DNA from: Heliopora coerulea
Lineage: Eukaryota; Cnidaria; Anthozoa; Scleralcyonacea; Helioporidae
Direction: 5' to 3'
Assembly: GCA_030142905.1 (NCBI GenBank)
Contig: JASJOG010000011.1
Span: forward strand, 186,001 to 250,000
DNA: 64,000 nt
The notes under the pieces are model-generated. The model did not search any database. It was not told the DNA's origin and worked only from the letters and a program-made list of their open reading frames with translations. Positions 1 to 9,558 of this stretch are shown here, in pieces; position 1 is the first letter of the stretch; each line of letters begins with the position of its first letter. The translations under genes were made by a program, and so were the position numbers.

Positions 1-1440
1 TGATTACAGTAAACAATATAGTGTTCCCAATTTGAATTTCTAACTTATAGTAGATATTATTTTGACAGATTACCTTACAAATGTGAAAGACTGTATAAGA
101 AACTTCCAAATTTTTGAAAATTTTCAACTTTCTAAGTTTCCAGTCACAATGACCAGACTTTCTGTTTACAAAAATGGTGAGCACAAATGATTAAGGACAT
201 GGCAAAGGTGCAGTCAATTGTGTTTACCTATTGTGGAAAAAGTAAGTAAGGAAAATATGAAAGGAACATCTACAAATTTCTGATAAATATATGCAATCAT
301 TTCCCAGGAGATTTGCAATAAAGTTTTCCAAATTTGTAAGGTAGTAGGAATTTACACAGATAAAATATGCACCAAGTTAAGAATTGAAAGAAGAAAAACC
401 TAGTAAGTAAATAATTTTACTAATATTCAATTTGATAACATCTGAAAATGATTGTACAGTATAGTCAAACATTAACTCTTTGATGGCAGCAAGAAAAATG
501 GCTATTTTCAAGGTGCCATATTAAATAGTTTTTTTGGGTAAAGTTATTTAAGTCAAAATGAAGGTTATTTAAGTTGTATATGATTGATTTTATGAGGGTC
601 TGCTACCAAAGAGTTAATTTTATGTTTTAACTTAAGCCTTTCACTAACTTTTTAACCTTTTGTACAAGTATGTATTATACATATTACAAATGTAACTATT
701 CATTCAAAATATTCAGCATGCTTTTTCTCAAACTAGAGAACAATGGAGTATACAGTATTATGTATCCTATTACAGTAAAATACTGGTTAGGCAGGCCTTG
801 GCATGATAATTATTATAAGTGAGCCAATAAGCCATATCACAATGGAATGTTTTCTTAATAACCAAGTTACATGTAGTAACCGAATGGATCACAACATGAC
901 TTCTCTTGGTATCCAGCATGTGTTTAACATTAACATGACTCAACCATTAAATTGATCACACAACATACCACATTTTAGTCCTGACCCAATTTCAGCTGGA
1001 ATAATGATTCCTTCTGATTGGCTGACAAGTGGTCCTTATTTGTGCACTGAGTGGTTTAAAAGCCCTATTGAAAAGTGTAAAACAATTGGTAACAGTAAAG
1101 TACAGTACAAAATGAACTAACATGCAAGACAAGCTTATTAATCATTTTAATACCAAGTACTGCCAGACCCCATCAGGAAAACTTTGCACTCAACATTGAC
1201 TGCACAGACCTCCACCTCCAGCATCTCTTCAGTTTACCAGACTTCAGGCAATAGCTCACTTTTTAAAATGATCAAAATATAAATACTTCTTACTATAAAC
1301 AGGTGAGAACAAACTTTCAGTTGAGTTATAGTAATACAGCTTTTGACCAATCCATGCATTTTAATATTTTCAAAATGCTACATGCATGATATTATGTCCT
1401 ACAGCACAAGAAGTGCTACACTAAACAAGTTGAAACAAAA
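1..1440. other. AT-rich DNA without recognisable gene
   Basis: No long open frame, splice-supported homology or structured repeat was seen here. The sequence is AT-rich and looks like intergenic or intronic DNA. It could be the 3' part of the minus-strand coding region that starts near 3110, but nothing supports an exon. Confidence 0.5.
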
Positions 1441-1600
1441 TTAGTTTTGAGACATGTTCTCTGACTAAATTTATTAAATATACAAGCTTTCAACTACCTA
1501 ACTGTAGTCTTCGACAGGCAAGAGTTGAAGACTACAGTAAGGTAGTCAAAAGCTTGTATATTTAAGAAATTTAGTCAGAGAATGTGTCTCAAAATTAATT
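1441..1600. repeat. Foldback inverted repeat (MITE-like)
   Basis: Two arms of about 75 bp face each other across a spacer of about 12 bp. The left arm runs from TTTTGAGACATGTTCTCTGAC to the CTTCGACAGGC at about 1510. The right arm mirrors it to GAATGTGTCTCAAAA at about 1595. The inner part (GTCGAAGAC, then AAAGCTTGT, then GTCAGAGAAC) matches the inner part of the larger foldback at 60648-61066, so both belong to one dispersed family. No coding capacity. Confidence 0.75.
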
Positions 1601-1657
1601 ATGTCTCAACCTGGCTGTACAATCTCCATATTTTCTTAAGCTGAAACAAGTTTATTC

Positions 1658-3110
1658 TTAATAACTAGGAAGGAAAGTCAGGGACAGGTCCTGTACTTGC
1701 TGTTTAGTGGCTACAATTGGGTATGTTCTATTAAAACATTGGTGTACTTTATCCCAGGGTATTCTTGTTGCTCTACTGTTACTTAGCCTTTTGGCTAAGT
1801 GCACAATCATGACGTCCATTTCATGATTAAATGTATGGCCTCTTCTTCCTGGGCCTTCATGTTGTGGTGGAAGTTCTTGTGGTGGGTTAGGGTTGGTGGG
1901 TCTGATGTCTCTCTTCCACCATGCACAAGGGTCCAAGAACAAGGTATGGGGCATTTTGTGTACAGAATATCCAAGGAGTGACTTCAGATCACCCATTACT
2001 CTCTTTATTTGTTGTGTTACTGTAATACTTGTGCATGCCCACACATCACACCCATTCTTCTCAAATTTGCATTTGCCAGATTGAATTTTCTATCAAGGGA
2101 CTCAAGGTATTGGGGCACTGAGATTCGGTAAATCTCCAGATGAGATGGTCGGATAAATTTGTTCACCTTAAACACTTCCCTCTCCAGGTAGATGTTGGCA
2201 GCTCCCTCGACTGTGCAGTTTTGGACCAAAGTCTCGATCTGATAACCGCCAAGGTAGATCACATTGCTCACCAGCCTTTGTTTGATATCAGACCAGGATT
2301 CAAGAAAATGGGCAACTTGCTTGGTGCTCTGGGTGGGCACGCGTAGCTTTTTTTCTGATACACCTCTTAATACAAGATATATTAGATTATACCATTTGAT
2401 TTCTTTTATATCACCTTTGGTGAAGGACAAGGTGAAGGTTCCACCCATGCTTTCTTGTGGTGACCACCATATATCCAGTGGAATAAAGGTTGGGTACAAA
2501 GTCTGCTGTCCTGTTAGGCATGGTTGTTCCACTTTTGTAGCAAAAATATCAGTGTTGTAGACGTTGATGGAAATGTGGTACTCATTCTCTGGGAGTTCAC
2601 CACTGGCATCTGCACCACATTCCCTCACGATCTCTCCTTGTGTTGGTAACATGCAGTACAGCATCTTTGTTCCAAAGTGCAACAGATGCATGTACTGGAC
2701 ACTGCTTTGTATTAGTGCTCTTACCAGGACAAGGGTTGGTACGCCCTTGTCCGTACCACGTACTAACCAATTTTGATGTGGCTCAGATGGGACAACCATC
2801 TGGCCAAAATCTGTTAGTGGCAACAAATATGATCTTTAAGCAAATCTGGCAGACCATAATGGGGTAGGAGCAGGATGGATGGGTGGTAGGATACGGGAAA
2901 GGTATGATGATCAAGGAAATGAGTTGAAGGGTAATTGCATCTGGATGCGGAGGATATCATGACATTGGGGCCGAGCATCATGGCCATGGTTTCACCAAAA
3001 TGATTGTGTGTTACACTGTAATTGACTGCATAAAGGTCAATATCAATGTCACTGACCGTTATGTTTCGTGGCATAACATCTGATATTTGTGCTGGAGACA
3101 GTCGTTCCAT
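1658..3110 (-). pseudogene. Unrecognised minus-strand coding region, frame-broken
   Basis: Three overlapping open stretches run in the same direction. The first (3110-2814) starts with ATG just after a good acceptor-like sequence (TTTTATTTTAG) and reads MERLSPAQISDVMPRNITVS. The second (2826-2017, about 269 codons) contains PLDIWWSPQESMGGTFTLSF. The third (2044-1658) contains DPCAWWKRDIRPTNPNPP and ends with a basic, tryptophan-containing stretch (WDKVHQCFNRTYPIVATKQQ) that faintly resembles a Myb/SANT helix. Composition looks protein-like in all three, so a frame change or unmodelled introns separate them. One possible intron uses a GTGAAA donor near 2990 and the acceptor CACTAACAG near 2813. 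I do not recognise the family. It could be a real multi-exon gene, a pseudogene or a mobile-element remnant. Confidence 0.4.
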
Positions 3111-3784
3111 GTCTAAAATAAAAATAATTTTGTAAATTTAGGGGAAAAAAAAGAAAAAAATTGCATAAAAATATACTATGTGAAAACATGGCCGCCATCT
3201 TGGATTTATGAATAATTCATAATCCGTTAATTTCTCTATCAAAAAGACCTGAAAACAATGATTAAATGCATTCTAAAGAAGCACAAGCATGTTAAATTCA
3301 AGATTATTCAATATTTACTTTTTCTAACTTTAAAACTGCGGAAAATAACGATTTTTGCTGAGCACTCACAAACACAACTTGCTGCAGTCAAGGAAAATTG
3401 CCAATTGACCAAACCATCCTGTTTTTAAAGAGATGATATATAATTTCAGGGGGGATTGGTTTTATTTTTATGTAAATTTGACAATATCTCCTTAACGAAA
3501 AGAGATATAAATCTGATTGCATACTGCTGAAAGAGCATCGCGAGATCTACATTTTCATAATTGTTCTTGGTCAGAAAATGCACTTCCTTAAGGGAGAAAA
3601 ACGAGGTTTTTTCATTTTGAGGTTATATTTTTGGCAATAACTCCATAAATATTGACCCTTTTTGATATGTTTATGTCTATCTCAAGAGAGGTCAACAATA
3701 GCATCATTTTGATAATTCATCTCTGTCACAAAAAGCGCTTGGTTTTTCCTTAGTTTTTTTTAGTTTTTTTTTTTTTTTTTGTCA
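3111..3784. other. No gene seen
   Basis: AT-rich stretch with a poly-T run at about 3765-3780. It contains no open frame or repeat that I can name. Confidence 0.4.
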
Positions 3785-4264
3785 ATCACTCGAAGAAAAT
3801 CGTAATAACCCGAAAAAACTCTGGTCCGTTCTTCGACATCTTTCAGGGAGAGACACGAACACAAATGGCGTTGTATTTGCTCAAGGAAAACGATCAACAT
3901 ATACGAGATACATTCCAAATTGAAGAAATATTCAATAATTATTTCTCAAAGGTTGCTAAAAACTTGTTTAATAATAACATCGATGACTATGATCCTGGTA
4001 TCCTCTCCAATTTGGTAAATAAACTTAATTTAAATACTAAGCTGATTTTTTCAGAAATGACGACGCAACGGACACTAAAATTGATACAAGCAATTTCAGC
4101 TAACAAGGCAACTGGTATTGACGGCCTGAGTGCACGATTGGTAAAGATAGCTGCTCCAGCGATGGCTCCATCACTCACCAAACTGATGAACATCTGTATT
4201 GCTACTCGTGTTTTTCCATCGGCTTGGAAAATACTACTCGTGTTACTCGTGTTTTTCCATCGCT
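3785..4264 (+). pseudogene. LINE reverse transcriptase fragment (APE-type), 5' and 3' truncated
   Basis: The translation carries the region just before and into a LINE reverse transcriptase: NPKKLWSVLRHLSGRD at about 3803-3855 in one frame, then IEEIFNNYFSKVAKNLF and ANKATGIDGLSARLVKIAAP in another from 3865. ATGIDGLSARLVK is the usual first RT block of CR1/L2/jockey-type LINEs. A frameshift lies near 3860-3870. The copy stops abruptly at 4264 after an APSLTKLMNICI..FPSAWK segment, with a short local duplication of a GTGTTTTTCCATCG segment. It is a dead fragment that joins directly to the GC-rich repeat at 4265. Confidence 0.8.
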
Positions 4265-4312
4265 AGGGGGGCTAAAGCCCCCCTAGCCCCCCCAGTTCCG
4301 CCGCCACTGACT
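4265..4312. repeat. GC-rich palindromic MITE fragment
   Basis: A short block of C and G runs (GGGGGGCTAAAGCCCCCC) is followed by CAGTTCCGCCGCCACTGA. The reverse complement resembles the left end of the complete 158-bp element at 59901-60058 (CAGGGACGGCGGAGCC, then a G run). This is probably half of a related MITE. Confidence 0.5.
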
Positions 4313-4314
4313 AA

Positions 4315-4486
4315 AGATGAATGAGATAACGGCAAAAGTTAATAAGGTAGTTGCACGAATACAAACAGATAGTATAACGGAAACAAATCAATTACTGATA
4401 GCAGTTAGAAATGTTGTGGCGGAGAAAATTGGATTAAGGAAAGTTGATAAACAAACAAAGAAAAAAGAGCCATGGTGGAAAAGAAG

Positions 4487-4521
<35 letters not shown>
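4315..4521 (+). pseudogene. Fragment of endonuclease-tailed LINE, ending in (TTA)n
   Basis: About 55 codons read as the part upstream of the RT (NQLLIAVRNVVAEKIGLRK, then KKKEPWWKRR). The same block begins the RT region in the R2/R4/NeSL-like LINE group, to which the element at 11780-14380 belongs. The frame runs straight into a TTA trinucleotide tract at 4486-4521, so the copy is internally truncated. Confidence 0.5.
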
Positions 4522-4550
4522 CATTAAAACAGTGATTTTGTCGTGGTAAC

Positions 4551-4722
4551 AAATTTAAACACAGTTTTTAAATACGTAGATACCATGGTGATTGGTAATT
4601 TAAGATAAAGTAGGAGAAGATGAAGAGTAATATACGCTTTAAAGAGGTATACACAGTTACCAAAGACTGTTGGACGGTTTAGTTCTTAAAAGAACTGTAT
4701 GAAACTTAAAGAGGTAAAATTC
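4551..4722 (-). repeat. Penelope-like element terminal repeat, extra copy
   Basis: This stretch of about 170 bp is repeated almost exactly at 5196-5364 (AATTTAAACACAG at one end, GAGGTAAAATTC at the other) and, inverted, at about 9398-9558. It is the 3' terminal part of the Penelope-like element. The first copy lacks the hammerhead-like segment and is fused at 4722 to a LINE tail. Confidence 0.75.
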
Positions 4723-5195
4723 GACTCACTTATCATCTCATTATTTCTCTATGGAATTGAAGTATGGGGTTCTGCCTTACATAATAAACATCCAGAGCGT
4801 ATTGATAAGTTCTTCAAACGAGCCCATCGTTATGGGTATACGTTAAAAAAATTCAAGATGTCTGAGCTGATTGAAGAGAGAGATATAATCTTATTTAATA
4901 AGATTGTAAACGATCCGGAACATGTTTTACAAGAACTACTTCCTGAAAAGAGACAGAGGATTTTAAGAGATCGAGATCATCCGTTTAATCTTCCAAAAGT
5001 TACAACTGAAAGATTTAAACGATCTTTTTTAAATATGTCTTTTTGATTACTTTTATGAATAATGATGTAAATATAATGGTTTGTCACGATTTTAATAATT
5101 AGTTCTTCCTTTACTTTTGTAATATTAATTATATTTGTAAAGTCACACGTATGCTGTGCCCTCATTTGTAAAAGACTTAATGATAATAATAATAA
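4722..5195 (+). pseudogene. 3' end of APE-type LINE (left arm copy)
   Basis: The frame encodes the C-terminal tail of a CR1/L2-like LINE (LFLYGIEVWGSALHNKHP, RIDKFFKRAHRYGYTLKKFK, then ERFKRSFLN) and ends with a 3' tail of TGATAATAATAATAAAAATT. It is the mirror image of 9559-10045, which continues upstream into the rest of a LINE. Here the LINE begins abruptly in mid-codon at 4722, against a Penelope terminal repeat. Confidence 0.8.
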
Positions 5196-5397
5196 AAATT
5201 TAAACACAGTTTTTAAATACGTAGATACCATGGTGATTGGTAATTTAAGATAAAGTAGAAGATGAAGAGTAATATACGCTTTAAAGAGGTATACACAGTT
5301 ACCAAAGACTGTTGGACGGTTTAGTTCTTAAAAGAACTGTATGAAACTTAAAGAGGTAAAATTCTACGTAAAGAATAAGCCTAAAGAATTAGAAAAA

Positions 5398-5434
5398 AGC
5401 ACGACGCATTTCGGCAGACCACTTATCAAGTGCT
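5398..5434 (-). ncRNA. Degenerate hammerhead-ribozyme-like motif in Penelope 3' end (left copy)
   Basis: On the minus strand: AGCAC, TTGATAA, a short stem II region, CGAAA, TGCGTC, then GTGCT. AGCAC and GTGCT can pair as stem I, CGAAA and GTC match the hammerhead core, and cleavage would follow GTC. Two core bases differ from the CTGANGA consensus (C3 to T, G8 to A) and stem II is weak, so activity is doubtful. Hammerheads are known features of Penelope-like elements. Confidence 0.45.
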
Positions 5435-5697
5435 ATACGTCTGTTAACTAAAGAAACATATCACCTGCTTATATAGTCTAAAGAAAACTGATGACATCGA
5501 CCCAACGGTATGTGAGAGGGTCAAAATAGGGATAGTTGGAAAACAAATTCCTTTTGCCGGAACAGATCAGGATCATCAAGTTTTATGTAAATGGCTTCCA
5601 TCACCTTCAATTGAAAGGCGGAACGGCATTTGTAAAGAATTCTAAAATTATCGTCCGAGTAGTTTTCGGCGCAAGACTTGTTGGACAAAAGATGTTT

Positions 5698-5871
5698 GCC
5701 GACAGCTGAGTCGCAACTGATGAATTGACTGGAACGGCATAGTCGTTCTGGTTGTTGACGTGATGGCTGAGTTTTATTTCTAATGCCGACAGCTGAGTCG
5801 CAACTGATGAATTGACTGGAACGGCATAGTCGTTCTGGTTGTTGACGTGATGGCTGAGTTTTATTTCTAAT
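5698..5871 (-). repeat. 87-bp in-frame tandem duplication inside GIY-YIG region (left copy)
   Basis: Two adjacent 87-bp units (5698-5784 and 5785-5871) encode the same 29 residues (RNKTQPSRQQPERLCRSSQF and following). The same duplication is present at 8890-9063, so it predates the inversion. Confidence 0.85.
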
Positions 5872-8800
5872 GACGTGAGGAACATGTTGTTTGATCCTAT
5901 CACCCAGTCTCTGATTAGTTCTACCCACGTAGCGAAATCCACATTCGCATTTAAATTCGTAAATAGCACAGCTAGATGAAGAAGCAGGTAGAGACTCTTT
6001 GTGAGTGGGTGGGAGGATAGTTTTCGTCGAAAAAATGCCAACGAATCTAGCAACAAAAAATGTTTGCTCAGTAATTAGCTTGATCGATTGTCAAAAAGTT
6101 TCGGAAATTTGTCCTATCCATGGAAGTTTTAAATAGACTGGACATTTAGCGGGTCCAATTGGTTTGTCTTTTTCACTTTGATTAAAAGCCCTATCAAGTA
6201 TACTATCCGGGTAGCCATTAGATAAAAATATAGATTTCAACTTGTCAAGATCACTTTGAAGAAATTTCTTAGATGCAATCTTATGAGTACGGCCAATTAA
6301 ACATTTAATCAAGGACAGTTTTTGCTTTCTAGCACTGAAGGAATCAAATCTTGTGTACAGGCCTGTAAAAGTTGGTTTCCTGTAAACACTTGTCAAGAAA
6401 GCCGTGTCCTCTTTGTGCACTAGTACGTCGAGGAAAGGAAGTTTATTATCTTTCTCATACTCGCAAGTAAATTTTGATGATGGGTGAATTTTGTTGAGAG
6501 TATCTAGAAAGGCATTGATTTCACTGTAGCCATTAAATACTGCGAAAGTGTCATTACATACCGTTTGTACCACTCCGGTAGTTCGTGCGATATAGATTGA
6601 AACAGTCTAAACTCGTAATATCCGACAAAGATATTTGCTAGAACAGGGCCTAGTGGTGACCCCATTGCCACTCCATCGATCTGTTTGAACATAGTGTCGC
6701 CAAAGCTAAATTCTACCCCCTTTGTGGGGGCAATCATAAGTTCACAGAAAGCGGCTTCAGAAATTTCTGGTGGTGTAATATCTGTGTGGTATAAAGTATT
6801 GGCACAAATACTTATAGTTTCATCCAGAGGGATATTTGTAAATAAGCTTACTATGTCAAATGAACACGAGCAGAGCACGTCACACGTTGGTTATGGAAAA
6901 GCCATTCATGACGGATGATATTCATAAAGAGAAGAGCAGGCTCAGGTTTTTAACGAGAGAAGCTTCCAGAGAAACGTTAAGGGTCAAACATAGCTTATCC
7001 AAGTTTGATTTCATTAGATTCTGCATGTACATTGGACAAATTAATAACAAAAAAGCTTCAGATCAAGCTAAGGAACGCTTAGATCTCGTCAAGAGACTTA
7101 AGCAAAGACGTTATGGCAGTGTGGGACTTTCTACACATGTAACAAACCTATCTAGTTATCAACTGACGCCTATAGAAACCGAGGTGTTGTCAAAAGGGTT
7201 AAACTTTGCCATTCCACCTGGAAAACTAAAACGTGAATCCATACTTAGTGAATTTGAGACATTTTGGGCGCAATTAGAAAACCTAACACCCCACAACAAA
7301 GAACTATTAATCGCTTGTAAAGCCAAACTCTGTGACATTGCCCATGCGTAGAGTGGAACACCTATAGAATCTAAAGACTTTCCCCTTACTAGGGAACATC
7401 TTATTGCCTTGTCAAAACTACGCAAAAACAAGGATATTGTTGTTTGCAAACCAGATAAGGGCTCTGGGGTAGTTATTTTGAATAAAGCAGATTACGAGGG
7501 AAAAATGTTGCATATACTTAATGATGACAGAAAATGTTGTGAACTAGGCAAATTGCCGCAACGTGATAAGACAGCATCTAATGAAAGAAAACTACAATCG
7601 CTATTGTTACGCTTGAAGAAATCAAACCAGATCAATGATGGCTTCTATGAGCGAGCTAGGCCTACAGGCTCGGAACGTCCGAGAATATAAGGACTTCCCA
7701 AAACGCACAAAGAAGGGACTCCTTTAAGACCCATTCTGTTGATGATAAAATCAGCACAACACAATTTGGCCAATGAACTCTCACTTCTTTTAATGCCAGT
7801 ACTGGATAAATTCTCAAGCAGAGTTGTTAAAGATTCGTTTAGTTTTGCCAAAGAGCTACGAGAAATAACTATTGACACGGAGAATCTTGTCATGTGTTCA
7901 TTTGACATAGTAAGCTTATTTACAAATATCCCTCTGGATGAAACTATAAGTATTTGTGCCAATACTTTATACCACACAGATATTACACCACCAGAAATTT
8001 CTGAAGCCGCTTTCTGTGAACTTATGATTGCCCCCACAAAGGGGGTAGAATTTAGCTTTGGCGACACTATGTTCAAACAGATCGATGGAGTGGCAATGGG
8101 GTCACCACTAGGCCCTGTTCTAGCAAATATCTTTGTCGGATATTACGAGTTTAGACTGTTTCAATCTATATCGCACGAACTACCGGAGTGGTACAAACGG
8201 TATGTAATGACACTTTCGCAGTATTTAATGGCTACAGTGAAATCAATGCCTTTCTAGATACTCTCAACAAAATTCACCCATCATCAAAATTTACTTGCGA
8301 GTATGAGAAAGATAATAAACTTCCTTTCCTCGACGTACTAGTGCACAAAGAGGACACGGCTTTCTTGACAAGTGTTTACAGGAAACCAACTTTTACAGGC
8401 CTGTACACAAGATTTGATTCCTTCAGTGCTAGAAAGCAAAAACTGTCCTTGATTAAATGTTTAATTGGCCGTACTCATAAGATTGCATCTAAGAAATTTC
8501 TTCAAAGTGATCTTGACAAGTTGAAATCTATATTTTTATCTAATGGCTACCCGGATAGTATACTTGATAGGGCTTTTAATCAAAGTGAAAAAGACAAACC
8601 AATTGGACCCGCTAAATGTCCAGTCTATTTAAAACTTCCATGGATAGGACAAATTTCCGAAACTTTTTGACAATCGATCAAGCTAATTACTGAGCAAACA
8701 TTTTTTGTTGCTAGATTCGTTGGCATTTTTTCGACGAAAACTATCCTCCCACCCACTCACAAAGAGTCTCTACCTGCTTCTTCATCTAGCTGTGTTATTT

Positions 8801-8889
8801 ACGAATTTAAATGCGAATGTGGATTTCGCTACGTGGGTAGAACTAATCAGAGACTGGGTGATAGGATCAAACAACATGTTCCTCACGTC

Positions 8890-9063
8890 ATTAGAAATAA
8901 AACTCAGCCATCACGTCAACAACCAGAACGACTATGCCGTTCCAGTCAATTCATCAGTTGCGACTCAGCTGTCGGCATTAGAAATAAAACTCAGCCATCA
9001 CGTCAACAACCAGAACGACTATGCCGTTCCAGTCAATTCATCAGTTGCGACTCAGCTGTCGGC
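8890..9063 (+). repeat. 87-bp in-frame tandem duplication inside GIY-YIG region (right copy)
   Basis: Units 8890-8976 and 8977-9063 are identical by eye and add 29 residues between the GIY-YIG N-terminal motif and the rest of the domain. Shared with the left arm. Confidence 0.85.
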
Positions 9064-9326
9064 AAACATCTTTTGTCCAACAAGTCTTGCGCCGAAAACT
9101 ACTCGGACGATAATTTTAGAATTCTTTACAAATGCCGTTCCGCCTTTCAATTGAAGGTGATGGAAGCCATTTACATAAAACTTGATGATCCTGATCTGTT
9201 CCGGCAAAAGGAATTTGTTTTCCAACTATCCCTATTTTGACCCTCTCACATACCGTTGGGTCGATGTCATCAGTTTTCTTTAGACTATATAAGCAGGTGA
9301 TATGTTTCTTTAGTTAACAGACGTAT

Positions 9327-9363
9327 AGCACTTGATAAGTGGTCTGCCGAAATGCGTCGTGCT
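9327..9363 (+). ncRNA. Degenerate hammerhead-ribozyme-like motif in Penelope 3' end (right copy)
   Basis: Same motif as at 5398-5434 in mirror orientation: stem I AGCAC/GTGCT, core halves TTGATAA and CGAAA, cleavage triplet GTC at 9356-9358. The deviations from the core (C3 and G8) suggest decay or very low activity. Confidence 0.45.
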
Positions 9364-9558
9364 TTTTTCTAATTCTTTAGGCTTATTCTTTACGTAGAAT
9401 TTTACCTCTTTAAGTTTCATACAGTTCTTTTAAGAACTAAACCGTCCAACAGTCTTTGGTAACTGTGTATACCCCTTTAAAGCGTATATTAATCTTCATC
9501 TTCTACTTTATCTTAAATTACCAATCACCATGGTATCTACGTATTTAAAAACTGTTTA

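Larger units (their letters stand above)
4722..6868. repeat. Left arm of large inverted duplication
   Basis: Reverse-complement match to 7892-10045, including the junction between the LINE 3' tail and the Penelope terminal repeat. By eye I saw only a handful of single-base differences, for example near 5935/8793 and in the terminal repeat. The duplication is therefore very young, or an assembly product. The unduplicated spacer is 6869-7891. Confidence 0.85.
5196..6868 (-). mobile_element. Penelope-like retroelement, 5'-truncated inverted copy
   Basis: Read on the minus strand, the copy begins inside the RT (CSFDIVSLFTNIPLDETIS), passes DGVAMGSPLGPVLANIF, loses frame at the catalytic YVDD position (about 6548-6560), and continues through KLPFLDVLVHKEDTAFLTSV to a GIY-YIG endonuclease region (FRYVGRTNQRLGDRIKQHVP). 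It then reaches the terminal repeat. RT plus GIY-YIG in this order defines Penelope-like elements. All defects visible here, including the frameshift, the TGA after GQISETF and the 87-bp duplication, are shared with the plus-strand copy. It lacks an N-terminus and abuts the N-terminus of the plus copy head to head. Confidence 0.9.
6869..9558 (+). mobile_element. Penelope-like retroelement, near full-length but inactivated
   Basis: The coding order is N-terminal domain (NLSSYQLTPIETEVLSKGLN), RT (KPDKGSGVVILNKADYEGKM, GLPKTHKEGTPLRPI, SFDIVSLFTNIPLDETI, DGVAMGSPLGPVLANIF), then the GIY-YIG endonuclease (CECGFRYVGRTNQRLGDRI) and an untranslated 3' end with a hammerhead-like segment. In-frame stops lie at 7349-7351 (TAG), 7688-7690 (TAA, at the Y of the usual YGLPKTHK) and 8668-8670 (TGA). 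A one-base deletion at about 8203-8206 falls in the catalytic YVDD motif. The element cannot encode an active enzyme. Its 3' end joins the tail of a minus-strand LINE at 9559, so it probably inserted there. Confidence 0.9.
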
